A stretch of DNA of 57,841 nucleotides from contig CALKHR010000021.1 in assembly GCA_937988885.1 (NCBI GenBank), positions 1-57,841 on the forward strand, written 5' to 3'. The position numbers and the translations under genes were made by a program. The first letter of the stretch is position 1; each line of letters starts with the position of its first letter. Positions 1 through 10,473 of the stretch are shown here, one piece after another. Below the pieces are notes generated by a model that searched no databases, was not told the origin of the DNA, and was given only the letters and a program-made list of their open reading frames with translations. Source of the DNA: an uncultured Roseiflexaceae bacterium (GTDB lineage: Bacteria > Chloroflexota > Chloroflexia > Chloroflexales > Roseiflexaceae).

Positions 1-27
1 GGGGCACAACGACAAACGTTGCGCCCC
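1..27 (-). terminator. Hairpin after ppdK, probable terminator
   Basis: Inverted repeat with 11-base arms (1-11 and 17-27, one A/C mismatch) around a 5-base loop, starting about 20 bases beyond the ppdK stop codon. A T-run on the minus strand would lie outside the window, so the terminator role is likely but not fully visible. Confidence 0.6.
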
Positions 28-48
28 CATCTGCAATGAGAGGTACGA

Positions 49-2721
<2,673 letters not shown>

Positions 2722-2738
2722 CAAAAATCCTCCGTATA

Positions 2739-2857
2739 CGTAACACGTAATGCGTAAAACATATTACGTAAAACGTGGTGCCATAGGGGTGCAATCTGCC
2801 AACTAGCCAGTCACTGGCTATCTTGCGTCTGACGGTACGTTTTACGTCTTACGTTTT
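2739..2857. repeat. CGTAA heptad repeats in two inverted arms around a palindrome
   Basis: On the plus strand CGTAA starts at 2739, 2746, 2753 and 2767, a strict 7-base period (one unit skipped). The reverse complement of the series lies at about 2834-2857 (TTTTACG TCTTACG), so ACGTAAAACGT at 2766-2776 is mirrored by ACGTTTTACGT at 2837-2847. Between the arms sits TAGCCAGTCACTGGCTA (2804-2820), a perfect 8-base inverted repeat around one base. The whole structure begins about 20 bases before the ppdK start codon. It could be a multi-site operator or a mobile noncoding repeat. Confidence 0.6.
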
Positions 2858-2893
2858 TTACCCCATAGGAAGCGCAGCCTGCCTAAAACACGG

Positions 2894-2941
2894 AAAAAGC
2901 GGGTTACTCAGCCAGGAGATCGTGACTCCACGGCTCCGCTT
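2894..2941 (-). terminator. Leader hairpin with U-run upstream of ppdK: terminator or attenuator
   Basis: Three nested arm pairs on the minus strand: AAGCGG (2941-2936) with CCGCTT (2902-2897), GCC with GGC, and GGAG with CTCC around a 7-base loop. The last arm runs straight into five T residues (minus strand, 2898-2894). It lies between a good promoter at 3037-3065 and ppdK. It could terminate the SDR transcript, attenuate ppdK, or both. Confidence 0.5.
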
Positions 2942-3036
2942 CGAGCGATCGGGGGGTCGATCGTAACGTATCTAGGCGCGATATATATACCAGGATACTC
3001 TTGGCTGACGCAGACTACGCGTATTTCGCGTACGCT

Positions 3037-3065
3037 ACTATACCGCGCTTTGCACCTAGTGTCAA
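3037..3065 (-). promoter_or_regulatory. Sigma70-type promoter reading toward ppdK
   Basis: Minus strand: perfect -35 TTGACA (3065-3060), 17-base spacer, -10 TATAGT (3042-3037). Start expected near 3030, which gives ppdK an untranslated leader of about 310 bases. The region 2722-3108 holds no gene; it contains this promoter, the terminator-like hairpin and the heptad-repeat structure. Confidence 0.75.
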
Positions 3066-3108
3066 AGCCATAGAAGCATAAGGAAAACTTTATGACACGA
3101 GATATTTT

Positions 3109-3882
3109 CTATTTTCGCTGCCGACGATTCCAGCGGGCGTACAGACCGAGCACAAGATCGACGAAACCGGGGAAGAAGCGGTCGAGTAGGATGAAGGCGT
3201 GGTAGAAACCGGGGATCACCACCTCGCGGCGGGAGCAGTCCATCACATCGGCGATGGTGCGCGCGACGAGTGAAGGTGGCGATTTGGGCACGCCTTGCAG
3301 CCAAGCAGTCATGGCGGTGTCGATAAACCCTGGCGCGATCAGCGAGACGCGCACATTCGTGCCCGAGAGTTCGTGGCGCAGCGAGCGCGAGAAGCCGCGC
3401 AGCGCAGCCTTAGTGGTGCTGTACAACACCGCCTGCGGCATGGCGATATGGCCCATCACCGAGCCAATGAAGATGATCGCGCCGCTATTGCGTTCGCGCA
3501 TGCTGGGTAGCACCAAGCGCGTCAACTCGATCGGCGCCAGCAAGTTAGTCGAAACCACTTCGTGCACACTCTCTGGCGTGGCCTCATCGAAGCTGAAGCT
3601 GCGATCCCCAACGCCAGCGTTGTTCACCAGTACATCGATGCGGCCAAACTGCTCGAGCGCGATCCGCACCAAGCGCGTCACATCGGCAGATTTGGTCATA
3701 TCGCTTGGAACAGGGAGCGCCGGGCAACCCTGGCGGGTCAACTCCGCTGCAAGCCCCAGCAACGGCTCGACGCTCCGTGCCGCTAATACCAATGCATAGC
3801 CACGCTGAGCCAATTCACGAGCGGTCGCCTCGCCAATGCCACGCGACGCGCCCGTGATCAGCGCAACAGGACGATTGTTCAT
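3109..3882 (-). CDS. Short-chain dehydrogenase/reductase (SDR)
   Basis: NAD(P)-dependent oxidoreductase of the classical SDR family; 257 residues, Rossmann fold. The N-terminus carries the cofactor motif TGASRGIG, then NNAGVG and the active-site Tyr/Lys pair in YSTTKAALRGFSRSLRHE. The Ser sits upstream in IIFIGSVMG. Substrate cannot be told from sequence. The ATG at 3882 begins exactly at the conserved beta strand (MNNRPVALITGASRG), whereas the longer frame adds 22 residues unlike the family. It lies 22 bases after the phosphatase gene on the same strand, so the two are probably one operon. No clear terminator was seen at its end. Confidence 0.9.
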   Translation of the reverse strand: MNNRPVALITGASRGIGEATARELAQRGYALVLAARSVEPLLGLAAELTRQGCPALPVPSDMTKSADVTRLVRIALEQFGRIDVLVNNAGVGDRSFSFDEATPESVHEVVSTNLLAPIELTRLVLPSMRERNSGAIIFIGSVMGHIAMPQAVLYSTTKAALRGFSRSLRHELSGTNVRVSLIAPGFIDTAMTAWLQGVPKSPPSLVARTIADVMDCSRREVVIPGFYHAFILLDRFFPGFVDLVLGLYARWNRRQRK

Positions 3883-3904
3883 TATGTTGCGGTTCCCGTC
3901 TAGA

Positions 3905-4537
3905 CTATTCACCCTTGGCGAATACCATATCCTCCATATGAGCGGCATCGTTCATACGCACCACCCGCCAACCATGAATGGAATCGTGACGCAACTCGCT
4001 GATCGAGCCGTTATCGAGCCACAGCTTGCCGAAGCGCGCTAAATCGAGGCCGATGATATCGCAGAGCAGCGCCCGAATGGTGCCGCCGTGCGACACCGCC
4101 ACCACAACATCATCGGCGGAGTGGCGCTGCTCGATCTCGCGGAGCGCCTCCAGTGCGCGCGCCTGCATCTGCGCATACGACTCGCCGCCCAAGCGCACCG
4201 TATTGGCGGGATCTCGCTTGAACTCGGCCATATGCTCAGGATACTGCTGTTGCAACTCGTCGGGCGTTAGACCCTCCCACTTGCCCACGTCGATCTCGCG
4301 CAGTTTGGGCATCGGCGTAGGCGAAAGGCCGATCAACTCACCGATGATGCTGGCCGTCTCGGCGGCGCGCACAATATCGCTGGTGTACAGCGCCACCACA
4401 CCGTAAGAGGCCAGACGCTCACCCACGCGGCGAGCCTGCTCGCGACCTTGGGCATTCAACGAAATGGGTAGATGACCTTGATATTTAAGCGTGGCGTTCC
4501 AATCAGTTTCGCCATGTCGAATACATAGTAATCGCAT
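3905..4537 (-). CDS. Histidine phosphatase (phosphoglycerate mutase-like)
   Basis: Branch-2 histidine acid phosphatase or phosphoglycerate mutase-like hydrolase, 210 residues. The catalytic His lies in LLCIRHGETDWN at the very N-terminus and the second His in VVVAVSHGGTIRALL. These proteins hydrolyse phosphate monoesters; candidates include alpha-ribazole phosphatase and cofactor-independent small-molecule phosphatases, and no cobalamin gene nearby supports a choice. ATG at 4537 puts the RHGE motif at the usual position near residue 7; the longer frame adds 35 atypical residues. First gene of a pair with the SDR gene, with its own promoter at 4633-4661. Confidence 0.9.
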   Translation of the reverse strand: MRLLCIRHGETDWNATLKYQGHLPISLNAQGREQARRVGERLASYGVVALYTSDIVRAAETASIIGELIGLSPTPMPKLREIDVGKWEGLTPDELQQQYPEHMAEFKRDPANTVRLGGESYAQMQARALEALREIEQRHSADDVVVAVSHGGTIRALLCDIIGLDLARFGKLWLDNGSISELRHDSIHGWRVVRMNDAAHMEDMVFAKGE

Positions 4538-4632
4538 AATAACTGTTATGTCTTGTTCAATAGAGGGATCAACGAGGTTTTCAGGAGCACGAACCATCAA
4601 CGTGGTCACGACGCTCGGCTGTCCGCTAGGCC

Positions 4633-4661
4633 AGTATAGCACAGCCCTCTGTAAAAGTCAG
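4633..4661 (-). promoter_or_regulatory. Promoter for the phosphatase/SDR pair
   Basis: Minus strand: -35 CTGACT (4661-4656), 17-base spacer, -10 TATACT (4638-4633) preceded by TGC, an extended -10. The start codon follows about 90 bases downstream. It reads away from the divergent glycosidase gene. Confidence 0.6.
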
Positions 4662-4902
4662 TTATCAGTTTCTTAATAGGTAGCGATCATCATTTCGCAA
4701 TCTTAGCCGCTTGTTGTTTGACCCCCTAATTGTTAAAGTAGATACGTACTACCGACACACGGATAACACTTTCGTCACTCGCCCACGCGATTGACCACAG
4801 CATAGCAACCCATACCAAAGCGGAATGCTCGCCGAGCGATCGAGGCGTGCTTGGCTTCGTATACCCAGCGTCGGGCGCCGCACCAGATCGAGAGGAATAG
4901 CT

Positions 4903-6246
4903 ATGAAAACAATCAAAATACTTCGTCTCGTCCTGATGCTCGGGCTCATGTGCATCATCGGGGTGGCCGTAGGTGCCACCCTTATGCTCGAAGCAGAGCC
5001 TTCGCAAGCCGCAGTCCTGCCGACAGTCATTATGCCAAGCCCATCGGCAGAAAGCACCGTTGTGCTGCAGGGTATGCCGCACCTGCCGACCGCCACGCCA
5101 ACGCAAATACCGACGGCCACGCCGCCGCCAACATCCACACCCACACCGGTTTGGCCAACCACGCAGCCCGTTGGCCCCGGTGGCCTACCGTTCCCACTGA
5201 AAACCGAGGAACTTGAGTACGGCGCCGCTGCGCACCTCTTCTACACCAATCGCGATGCGCCGCTCATCAAAGCCCGCGACCTGGGGATCGGCTGGATTCG
5301 CCAGCAGATCCACTGGAAGGATCAAGAGGGGCCAGCCGGCAACTACGCCTGGGGCGAACTCGACTACATCGTCGAATCTGTGCACGCCTACAATCTGAAG
5401 CTGATGATCTCGATTGTGCGCTCGCCCTCGTTCTATACAGCCAATGGCGGCGACGGCCTGCCGCAAGACCCGCAGGCGCTCGGCAACTTTGTGGCGGCGC
5501 TGGCCCGGCGCTACCAAGGCAAAGTCCAAGCTATCGAGATCTGGAACGAGCAGAACCTGGCCTACGAGAACGGCGGCCAAGTGACCGAGGCCGATGCGGG
5601 ACATTATGTCGAGATCCTGAAGGCCGCCTACACCAGCATTAAGGCCGTTGATCCAACGATCTATGTCGTTGCGGGGCCACCCGCCTCAACAGCCGTCAGC
5701 AGCCCGGCCATCGCGCTCTCCGACGAGGCGTACTTCCGAGCGATGTACTCGTACAACAACGGCGAGATCCGCAACTACTTCGACATCCAAGCCGTGCATC
5801 CCGGCGGCTCGGCTAACCCGCCCGAGAGCCTGTGGCCGCACAACCCGAGCACCGCCGACGGTTGGACGACCGACCGCACCTTCTACTTCCGCCGCGTCGA
5901 GGACATCCGCGCGCTGATGGAGGAGTACGGCATGGGCGATCACCAGATCTGGATCACCGAGTACGGCTGGGCCACACCCAACGATACGCCTGGCTTCGAG
6001 TTCGGCAACCAGGTCAACTACGACAAGCAGGCCGAGTACATCGTGGGAGCGATGAGCTACACCAAAGAGCATTACCCGTGGGTTGGCAACATGATCCTGT
6101 GGAACCTGAACTTTGGGCCGATCAAGGCACAACAGGGCCAACCAATGCACGAACAGGCGTCGTTCAGCATCCTAAACGGCGATTACAGCCCGCGACCTGC
6201 CTATTGGGCCATTCAAACGTATTTACGCCAACTTCGTGGTGAATAG
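4903..6246 (+). CDS. Secreted clan-A glycoside hydrolase with Pro/Thr linker
   Basis: 447 residues. An N-terminal signal/anchor (KTIKILRLVLMLGLMCIIGV) is followed by a low-complexity Thr-Pro linker (about residues 65-90) that spaces the enzyme from the surface, then a (beta/alpha)8 catalytic domain. Two glutamates typical of clan GH-A enzymes are visible: acid/base in EIWNEQN and nucleophile in WITEYGW. Closest in style to GH39/GH5-like xylosidase or cellulase relatives; the substrate is unknown. Start chosen at 4903 because AGAGGAA precedes it and the signal peptide begins there. Monocistronic by position, with divergent and downstream genes unrelated. Confidence 0.85.
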   Translation: MKTIKILRLVLMLGLMCIIGVAVGATLMLEAEPSQAAVLPTVIMPSPSAESTVVLQGMPHLPTATPTQIPTATPPPTSTPTPVWPTTQPVGPGGLPFPLKTEELEYGAAAHLFYTNRDAPLIKARDLGIGWIRQQIHWKDQEGPAGNYAWGELDYIVESVHAYNLKLMISIVRSPSFYTANGGDGLPQDPQALGNFVAALARRYQGKVQAIEIWNEQNLAYENGGQVTEADAGHYVEILKAAYTSIKAVDPTIYVVAGPPASTAVSSPAIALSDEAYFRAMYSYNNGEIRNYFDIQAVHPGGSANPPESLWPHNPSTADGWTTDRTFYFRRVEDIRALMEEYGMGDHQIWITEYGWATPNDTPGFEFGNQVNYDKQAEYIVGAMSYTKEHYPWVGNMILWNLNFGPIKAQQGQPMHEQASFSILNGDYSPRPAYWAIQTYLRQLRGE

Positions 6247-6344
6247 TGTGGCGAAAATCGTTTCAACCGTGTACCATGTGATGATACAAATCACACATAC
6301 GTTACTCAACAAAATCACATTCGACGTTAAGAGAAAGTAAAGCC

Positions 6345-6914
6345 ATGTCTGTCAACACGAATCATTTGCCGATCACCCGTGAAGTCGCAACCCTTGCCGG
6401 AGGCTGCTTCTGGTGTATCGAAGCTGTTTTTGATGAGCTCAAAGGGGTCGAGGATGTCGTCTCGGGCTACAGCGGCGGCACCGTCCCTATGCCAACATAT
6501 GAGCAGGTCTGCAGCGGCCTCACCGGCCACGCCGAAGTCGTGCGCATCACGTTCGATCCGAGCGTGATCAGCTTCCGTGATCTGCTGAACGTCTTTTTCA
6601 CCATCCACGACCCGACGACGCTGAACCGCCAGGGGAACGATGTTGGCACACAGTACCGCTCGGCGATCTTCTACCACTCGCCCGAGCAGAAGGCGGTCGC
6701 CGAGGAAGTGATCGCTGAGTTGAACAACGCCAAGATCTGGGCGAACCCAATCGTCACCGAGGTGACAGCGGCTGGGCCATTCTACCCCGCCGAGAACTAT
6801 CACCAGGAATACTTCGCCAATAACCCCTATCAGCCCTACTGCCGAGCTGTGGTGGCGCCGAAGGTGAACAAGTTCCGCAAGCAGTTCTTCGATCAGTTGA
6901 AGAAGACGGCGTAG
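6345..6914 (+). CDS. msrA: Peptide methionine sulfoxide reductase A
   Basis: Reduces S-epimers of methionine sulfoxide in proteins at the expense of thioredoxin. 189 residues, full length for MsrA. The catalytic Cys is in AGGCFWCIEAVF near residue 21, followed by GYSGG, GHAEVVRITFDP and the YHQEYF segment. No fused MsrB domain and no msrB neighbour. Ribosome binding site is weak (GAAAGTAAAG). A hairpin terminator follows at 6956-6985. Stand-alone oxidative-damage repair gene. Confidence 0.96.
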   Translation: MSVNTNHLPITREVATLAGGCFWCIEAVFDELKGVEDVVSGYSGGTVPMPTYEQVCSGLTGHAEVVRITFDPSVISFRDLLNVFFTIHDPTTLNRQGNDVGTQYRSAIFYHSPEQKAVAEEVIAELNNAKIWANPIVTEVTAAGPFYPAENYHQEYFANNPYQPYCRAVVAPKVNKFRKQFFDQLKKTA

Positions 6915-6955
6915 TCAACTTCGCGCCGACACATCAACAAAACGCGCTACGATCT

Positions 6956-6985
6956 GAGGGTTGGCCTGGTTGCCAGCCCTCTTTT
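6956..6985 (+). terminator. Intrinsic terminator after msrA
   Basis: Ten-base arms (6956-6965 and 6972-6981, one T/G wobble) around a 6-base loop, followed by TTTT. It lies between convergent genes and overlaps the stop region of the small minus-strand gene, so it may serve both. Confidence 0.75.
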
Positions 6986-7224
6986 CACGCCACCACATCG
7001 TCCCAGCCGCCCCAAGGACGGCGCCAACCCTGCGTTTTCCAACGGTAGAAGAGGTGCAGCGATAGCGCAGCAATCAGGGAAAACGCAGACAGATACCGAA
7101 ACCACCAGCGCTGCCTGTAACGTGCCGTGACGGTTATGATCACGATCCACTTGATGAGACGGAACCACCACGGTTGAGCGCGGGGCGAAAACGCAACCCG
7201 CAATTCTCGCTTGATTGTCTCCAT
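6985..7224 (-). CDS. Small membrane protein, unknown
   Basis: 79 residues, rich in Trp and Arg, with a hydrophobic stretch WFRLIKWIVIITV and a second one (LSAFSLIAALSLHLFY), so one or two membrane segments. No family recognised. It is divergent from the WYL regulator, and the 114-base shared space holds nested inverted repeats, which makes it a plausible target of that regulator. Weak ribosome site GGATAG. A real gene is likely because the frame fills the space between the msrA terminator and the regulator, but it could be spurious. Confidence 0.55.
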   Translation of the reverse strand: METIKRELRVAFSPRAQPWWFRLIKWIVIITVTARYRQRWWFRYLSAFSLIAALSLHLFYRWKTQGWRRPWGGWDDVVA

Positions 7225-7226
7225 AT

Positions 7227-7289
7227 ATGTCTATCCTATAAAATAATTTAGCCTTGGCTAAAAATAACAGCATTGTGTGGGATAGACAT
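7227..7289. promoter_or_regulatory. Nested inverted repeats between divergent genes (operator candidate)
   Basis: ATGTCTATCC (7227-7236) is repeated in perfect inverted form as GGATAGACAT (7280-7289). Inside lies TTTAGCC-TT-GGCTAAA (7247-7262), a second 7-base inverted repeat. A third pair, ACATCGG/CCGATGT, lies nearer the regulator. The arrangement suits control of both divergent promoters by the WYL protein. Confidence 0.5.
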
Positions 7290-7338
7290 CGGCAGGAAGT
7301 CTGAATATACTGGAGAGACACCGATGTGACGAGGTCGC

Positions 7339-8268
7339 ATGAACCGTTCGGATCGCCTGACAGCCATTCTGATGCTTTTGCAGCGCCAACCGCGCACCGC
7401 CGCGCAACTCGCCGCACACTTCGAGTGTTCGCGGCGCACCATCCTGCGCGATATCCAGGCGCTCTGCGAGATCGGCGTGCCGATCATCGCCCGCGAAGGC
7501 GTCGGCGGGGGCTACGCGCTGCCCGAGGGCTATTGGCTCTCGCCGCCAGCGCTCAGCAACCAAGAGGCGTTCCTGCTGCTGTTGGCGATGAGTACGCTCT
7601 CGCAGCCCACCGAGACGCCCTTCCAACAACAGCGCGCCTCGCTCACCGCCAAGCTGCGCACGCTGCTGCCAGTCGAACAACTCGCCCAAGTCGAACATCT
7701 CCTCGACCATATTCAGCTCAACAGCACACCCAAGCGCGACCAGAAGGCCACTTACCTCGAAGCGCTGCTCACCGCGAGCCACGAACAGCGTTGGGTGCGC
7801 GTGGAGTACCAATCCGTCAAACGGCGCTCGGTTCAGCATCTGCTCCCCCGCAACCTCTACTCCGAGAACGGCTTGTGGTACTGCCGCGCCTACAGCCACG
7901 AGCGCGGCGAGGAGCGCAGTTACCGCGTAGACCGTATCCTGGCGCTCGACGAGCCGGAACAGGCACTGCCGCCACCGACCGAGGCGCCGAGCGTGCCCTA
8001 CCATCACGAAAGCCACCCGCAGATCGATGTACGGCTCACGCCCCGTGGTGCCGCGTATGTCGAAAGCGATCGGCATCTCGGCCCCCTCCTCAAGCGCGAA
8101 CCAGATGGCAGCGCCCGTCTCACGCTGCGCTGCCCGCCCGGCGAACTCGACTGGTACGCCCGCTTCTTCGCATCGCTCAGCGAGGAAGCGTATGTCGAAG
8201 GCCCGCCTGAACTCCGCCAACGCATCTGCCAATTAGGGCAACGTCTGCTCGAAACGTACCGCGAATAG
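7339..8268 (+). CDS. HTH (HTH_11) / WYL-domain transcriptional regulator
   Basis: 309 residues. The N-terminus is a DeoR-like winged helix (RLTAILMLLQRQPRTAAQLAAHFECSRRTILRDIQALCEIGVPI) and the centre to C-terminus is a WYL domain (RWVRVEYQSVKRRSV, then YCRAYSHERGEERSYRVDRI) ending in a WCX-type extension. Such YafY-like proteins bind DNA and sense a nucleic-acid or nucleotide ligand through the WYL pocket; the ligand here is unknown. ATG with GAGG four bases upstream. Probably autoregulated through the inverted repeats just upstream. Confidence 0.88.
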   Translation: MNRSDRLTAILMLLQRQPRTAAQLAAHFECSRRTILRDIQALCEIGVPIIAREGVGGGYALPEGYWLSPPALSNQEAFLLLLAMSTLSQPTETPFQQQRASLTAKLRTLLPVEQLAQVEHLLDHIQLNSTPKRDQKATYLEALLTASHEQRWVRVEYQSVKRRSVQHLLPRNLYSENGLWYCRAYSHERGEERSYRVDRILALDEPEQALPPPTEAPSVPYHHESHPQIDVRLTPRGAAYVESDRHLGPLLKREPDGSARLTLRCPPGELDWYARFFASLSEEAYVEGPPELRQRICQLGQRLLETYRE

Positions 8269-8341
8269 TGACATACTGGTGTCACCGTTAGGATGCTATA
8301 GTGACCTTAATGAGATACGTGACGGCAAAAGGAGCATCACT

Positions 8342-8731
8342 ATGGGCATCTATCCCGATATGATTGGCTTGGTTGTCGAGAATATGGCGGCGTCGCTGGC
8401 ATTTTATCGCTTACTCGATCTCAATACGCCAACCGACCAGGATGATCAGGATTTCGTGCAGGTGATCACACCAAACGGCTACCGCATCTCGTGGAACACC
8501 GCCACGATGATCAAGACTTTCGACGAAACATGGCAGAAACCAGTCGGCCAGGGCATTAGCCTCGCCTTCCACTGCGGCACACCCGCAGGGGTAGATGAAA
8601 CGTATCGGCGCATTATCGAGGCGGGCTATCAGGGCCACAAAGAGCCGTGGGATGCGTTTTGGGGTCAGCGCTACGCCATTGTTGTCGATCCCGATGGATA
8701 TCACGTGGAGTTGTTCGCGCCGCTCAGCTAA
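8342..8731 (+). CDS. VOC-fold (glyoxalase/bleomycin resistance-like) protein
   Basis: 129 residues, one glyoxalase-type beta-alpha-beta-beta-beta module pair. The start MGIYPDMIGLVVENMAASLAFY and the end YAIVVDPDGYHVELFAPL are classic for the superfamily; the C-terminal Glu is a usual metal ligand. Substrate unknown. ATG at 8342 is preceded by AAAGGAG; the longer upstream frame is not conserved-looking. Lies 73 bases after the WYL regulator, possibly co-transcribed. Ends at a strong terminator. Confidence 0.88.
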   Translation: MGIYPDMIGLVVENMAASLAFYRLLDLNTPTDQDDQDFVQVITPNGYRISWNTATMIKTFDETWQKPVGQGISLAFHCGTPAGVDETYRRIIEAGYQGHKEPWDAFWGQRYAIVVDPDGYHVELFAPLS

Positions 8732-8761
8732 GCATCACAACTCCGCAGCCAGAGCATAACG

Positions 8762-8796
8762 AAAGGCCGATTCTTCACGGTGAAGAATCGGCCTTT
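8762..8796. terminator. Strong bidirectional terminator
   Basis: Perfect 16-base arms (AAAGGCCGATTCTTCA and its complement) with a 3-base loop CGG. The arms end in AAA/TTT on both strands, and it sits between the convergent VOC gene and murJ. Confidence 0.85.
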
Positions 8797-8814
8797 GGCG
8801 TTGACGTATCGCGC

Positions 8815-10374
8815 TTAGCTCGGCTTCCCACGCGCGAGCCGCTGCCGCACCGCCGAGACGAAAAAGTCGAGCGCCTCGACCCGCAACAGCAGGCAGACAC
8901 CGAAGTACACCGCCGAGCCTAGGCCACCCGCCACGATCAGCGTGACCAGCGGATGGGTTGGCAGCCACTGCGCCAACGGCCAAGCGACGGCGACCAGCGC
9001 CAACGCCGCCAGCAGGCTCTTGCCGATCGCCTCGCCGATACGCACGCCCCGCAGATCGACCAAGTTGCGCGAGAGGTACAGCAGAATCAGCGCGTGGCCG
9101 ATCCACTGCGCCGAGTTGCCCAGGATCAGCGCCAAGTAGCCCAACTGCGTCAGCGCCAGCAGCGCCAGTGCGGTCACAGCATAGATCGCGATCGCCGCGC
9201 CCTGCACCAAGTTAGGCGCGAGGGTGCGGTTGCGGGCGTAGAAGGCGAACAGCAACAACTGATCGAAGGCGGCGGCGGGCAGGCCTGGCAGGTAGAACAG
9301 CAGGGCGCGGGCCGTCTCGACGGTGTCGCGGGCAACGAAAGCTTGGCGCTCGAAGATCAGCGCCACGATCGGCGAGGCCAGCGCCGCCAAACCCGCCGTA
9401 GCGGGCAGCACCAGTAGCGCCACCACTTTGATGCCCATGCCCAGCGTCGTGCGGAACGCCTCCTCATCGTTGGCGCTGGCCTGCCGCGAGAGCGTCGGCA
9501 GCACGGCGAACGAGACGGCGGTGGCCACCAAACCCAACGGAAATTGGATGAGCGTGGTGGCGTAGCGCATCGTCGCTAGCGCGCTCTCGCCCTGGTGCGA
9601 GGCCAAATTGCGGTCGAGCACGATGCCGATGATCGAGAAGCCGATGCCCAGCGCTACCGGCGCATAGAGCTTGAGGATGCGCTGCACACCGGGATGACGC
9701 AGATCCATCACCGGCAGATAGGTCATATCGCGCAGGCCGGGCAGTTGCAGCAACACTTGCAGCAGCGCGCCCAACAGCACACCCAGCACCAAGCCGAACG
9801 GCCCCCACCAGATCGAAAGCAGCACCGCCCCGATGATAATGCCTAGATTGTAGGCGCTCGTAGTGAAGGCGGGCAACAAAAAGCGCTGCCGTGAGTAGAG
9901 CAGCGCGGTGATCAGGCCCGAGAGCCCCATAAACACCACGGCGGGCAACAGCCAGCGCACCATCGTGGTGGCCTGATCGCGGATCTCCGGCGCGAAGCCA
10001 CCAGCCAGCACCGACACCGCCAGCGGCGCCTGCCAGATCAGTAGCGCCGTCACCAGCGCGATCGCCACCATCGCCAGGTTGATGATCGTGGAGACGATCC
10101 GCCAGAACTCCTGCTCCTCGCCCTCGGCGTACTCGCTGAACACGGGCACCAACGCCGCACTGATCGCGCCGCTGACTAGGAGATCGTAGAGGATGGTGGG
10201 CAGTGTCGAGGCGGCGGTGAAGGCATCGACGACTGCGCCGCGCCCGAAGATGCCCGCGATGACAGCCTCGCGCGCGAGGCCCAACACGCGGCTGGCGATG
10301 TTGCCCAGCGCGATCAGCAGCGCAGCCAGCACTACACGCCGAGTCGTGGTCGAAGAGGAGGTTGTTTGCTTCAT
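8815..10374 (-). CDS. murJ: Lipid II flippase MurJ (MviN family)
   Basis: Polytopic membrane protein of the MOP superfamily, 519 residues with about 14 hydrophobic helices, that moves lipid II across the cytoplasmic membrane for peptidoglycan synthesis. The N-terminal stretch NIASRVLGLAREAVIAGIFG is the MurJ signature, and charged residues of the central cavity (Arg near residues 17-24, SRQRF, ARNR) are present. The start is ATG at 10374 or GTG at 10383; neither has a clear ribosome site. It follows the LCP gene on the same strand after a hairpin, consistent with a cell-envelope cluster. A role in flipping another lipid-linked glycan cannot be excluded. Confidence 0.9.
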   Translation of the reverse strand: MKQTTSSSTTTRRVVLAALLIALGNIASRVLGLAREAVIAGIFGRGAVVDAFTAASTLPTILYDLLVSGAISAALVPVFSEYAEGEEQEFWRIVSTIINLAMVAIALVTALLIWQAPLAVSVLAGGFAPEIRDQATTMVRWLLPAVVFMGLSGLITALLYSRQRFLLPAFTTSAYNLGIIIGAVLLSIWWGPFGLVLGVLLGALLQVLLQLPGLRDMTYLPVMDLRHPGVQRILKLYAPVALGIGFSIIGIVLDRNLASHQGESALATMRYATTLIQFPLGLVATAVSFAVLPTLSRQASANDEEAFRTTLGMGIKVVALLVLPATAGLAALASPIVALIFERQAFVARDTVETARALLFYLPGLPAAAFDQLLLFAFYARNRTLAPNLVQGAAIAIYAVTALALLALTQLGYLALILGNSAQWIGHALILLYLSRNLVDLRGVRIGEAIGKSLLAALALVAVAWPLAQWLPTHPLVTLIVAGGLGSAVYFGVCLLLRVEALDFFVSAVRQRLARGKPS

Positions 10375-10414
10375 GGATTTCACGGTGATATGCAGCAGCA
10401 GAATAGAAATACGA

Positions 10415-10441
10415 CGACGGGCGCATCGGTCACGCCCGTCG
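10415..10441 (-). terminator. Hairpin between the LCP gene and murJ
   Basis: Perfect 9-base arms (10415-10423 and 10433-10441) around a 9-base loop, about 30 bases after the LCP stop codon. The minus-strand tail is only weakly U-rich (TATTTCTATT), so it may be a partial terminator or an RNA-stability element. Confidence 0.5.
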
Positions 10442-10473
10442 CATTACAATCATCTACCTGCGCATCGGCAAGG

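Noticed and set aside
8342..8731. Calling the VOC protein a true glyoxalase I or bleomycin-resistance protein
   Set aside because: The fold is clear but the full metal-ligand set and substrate residues cannot be assigned.
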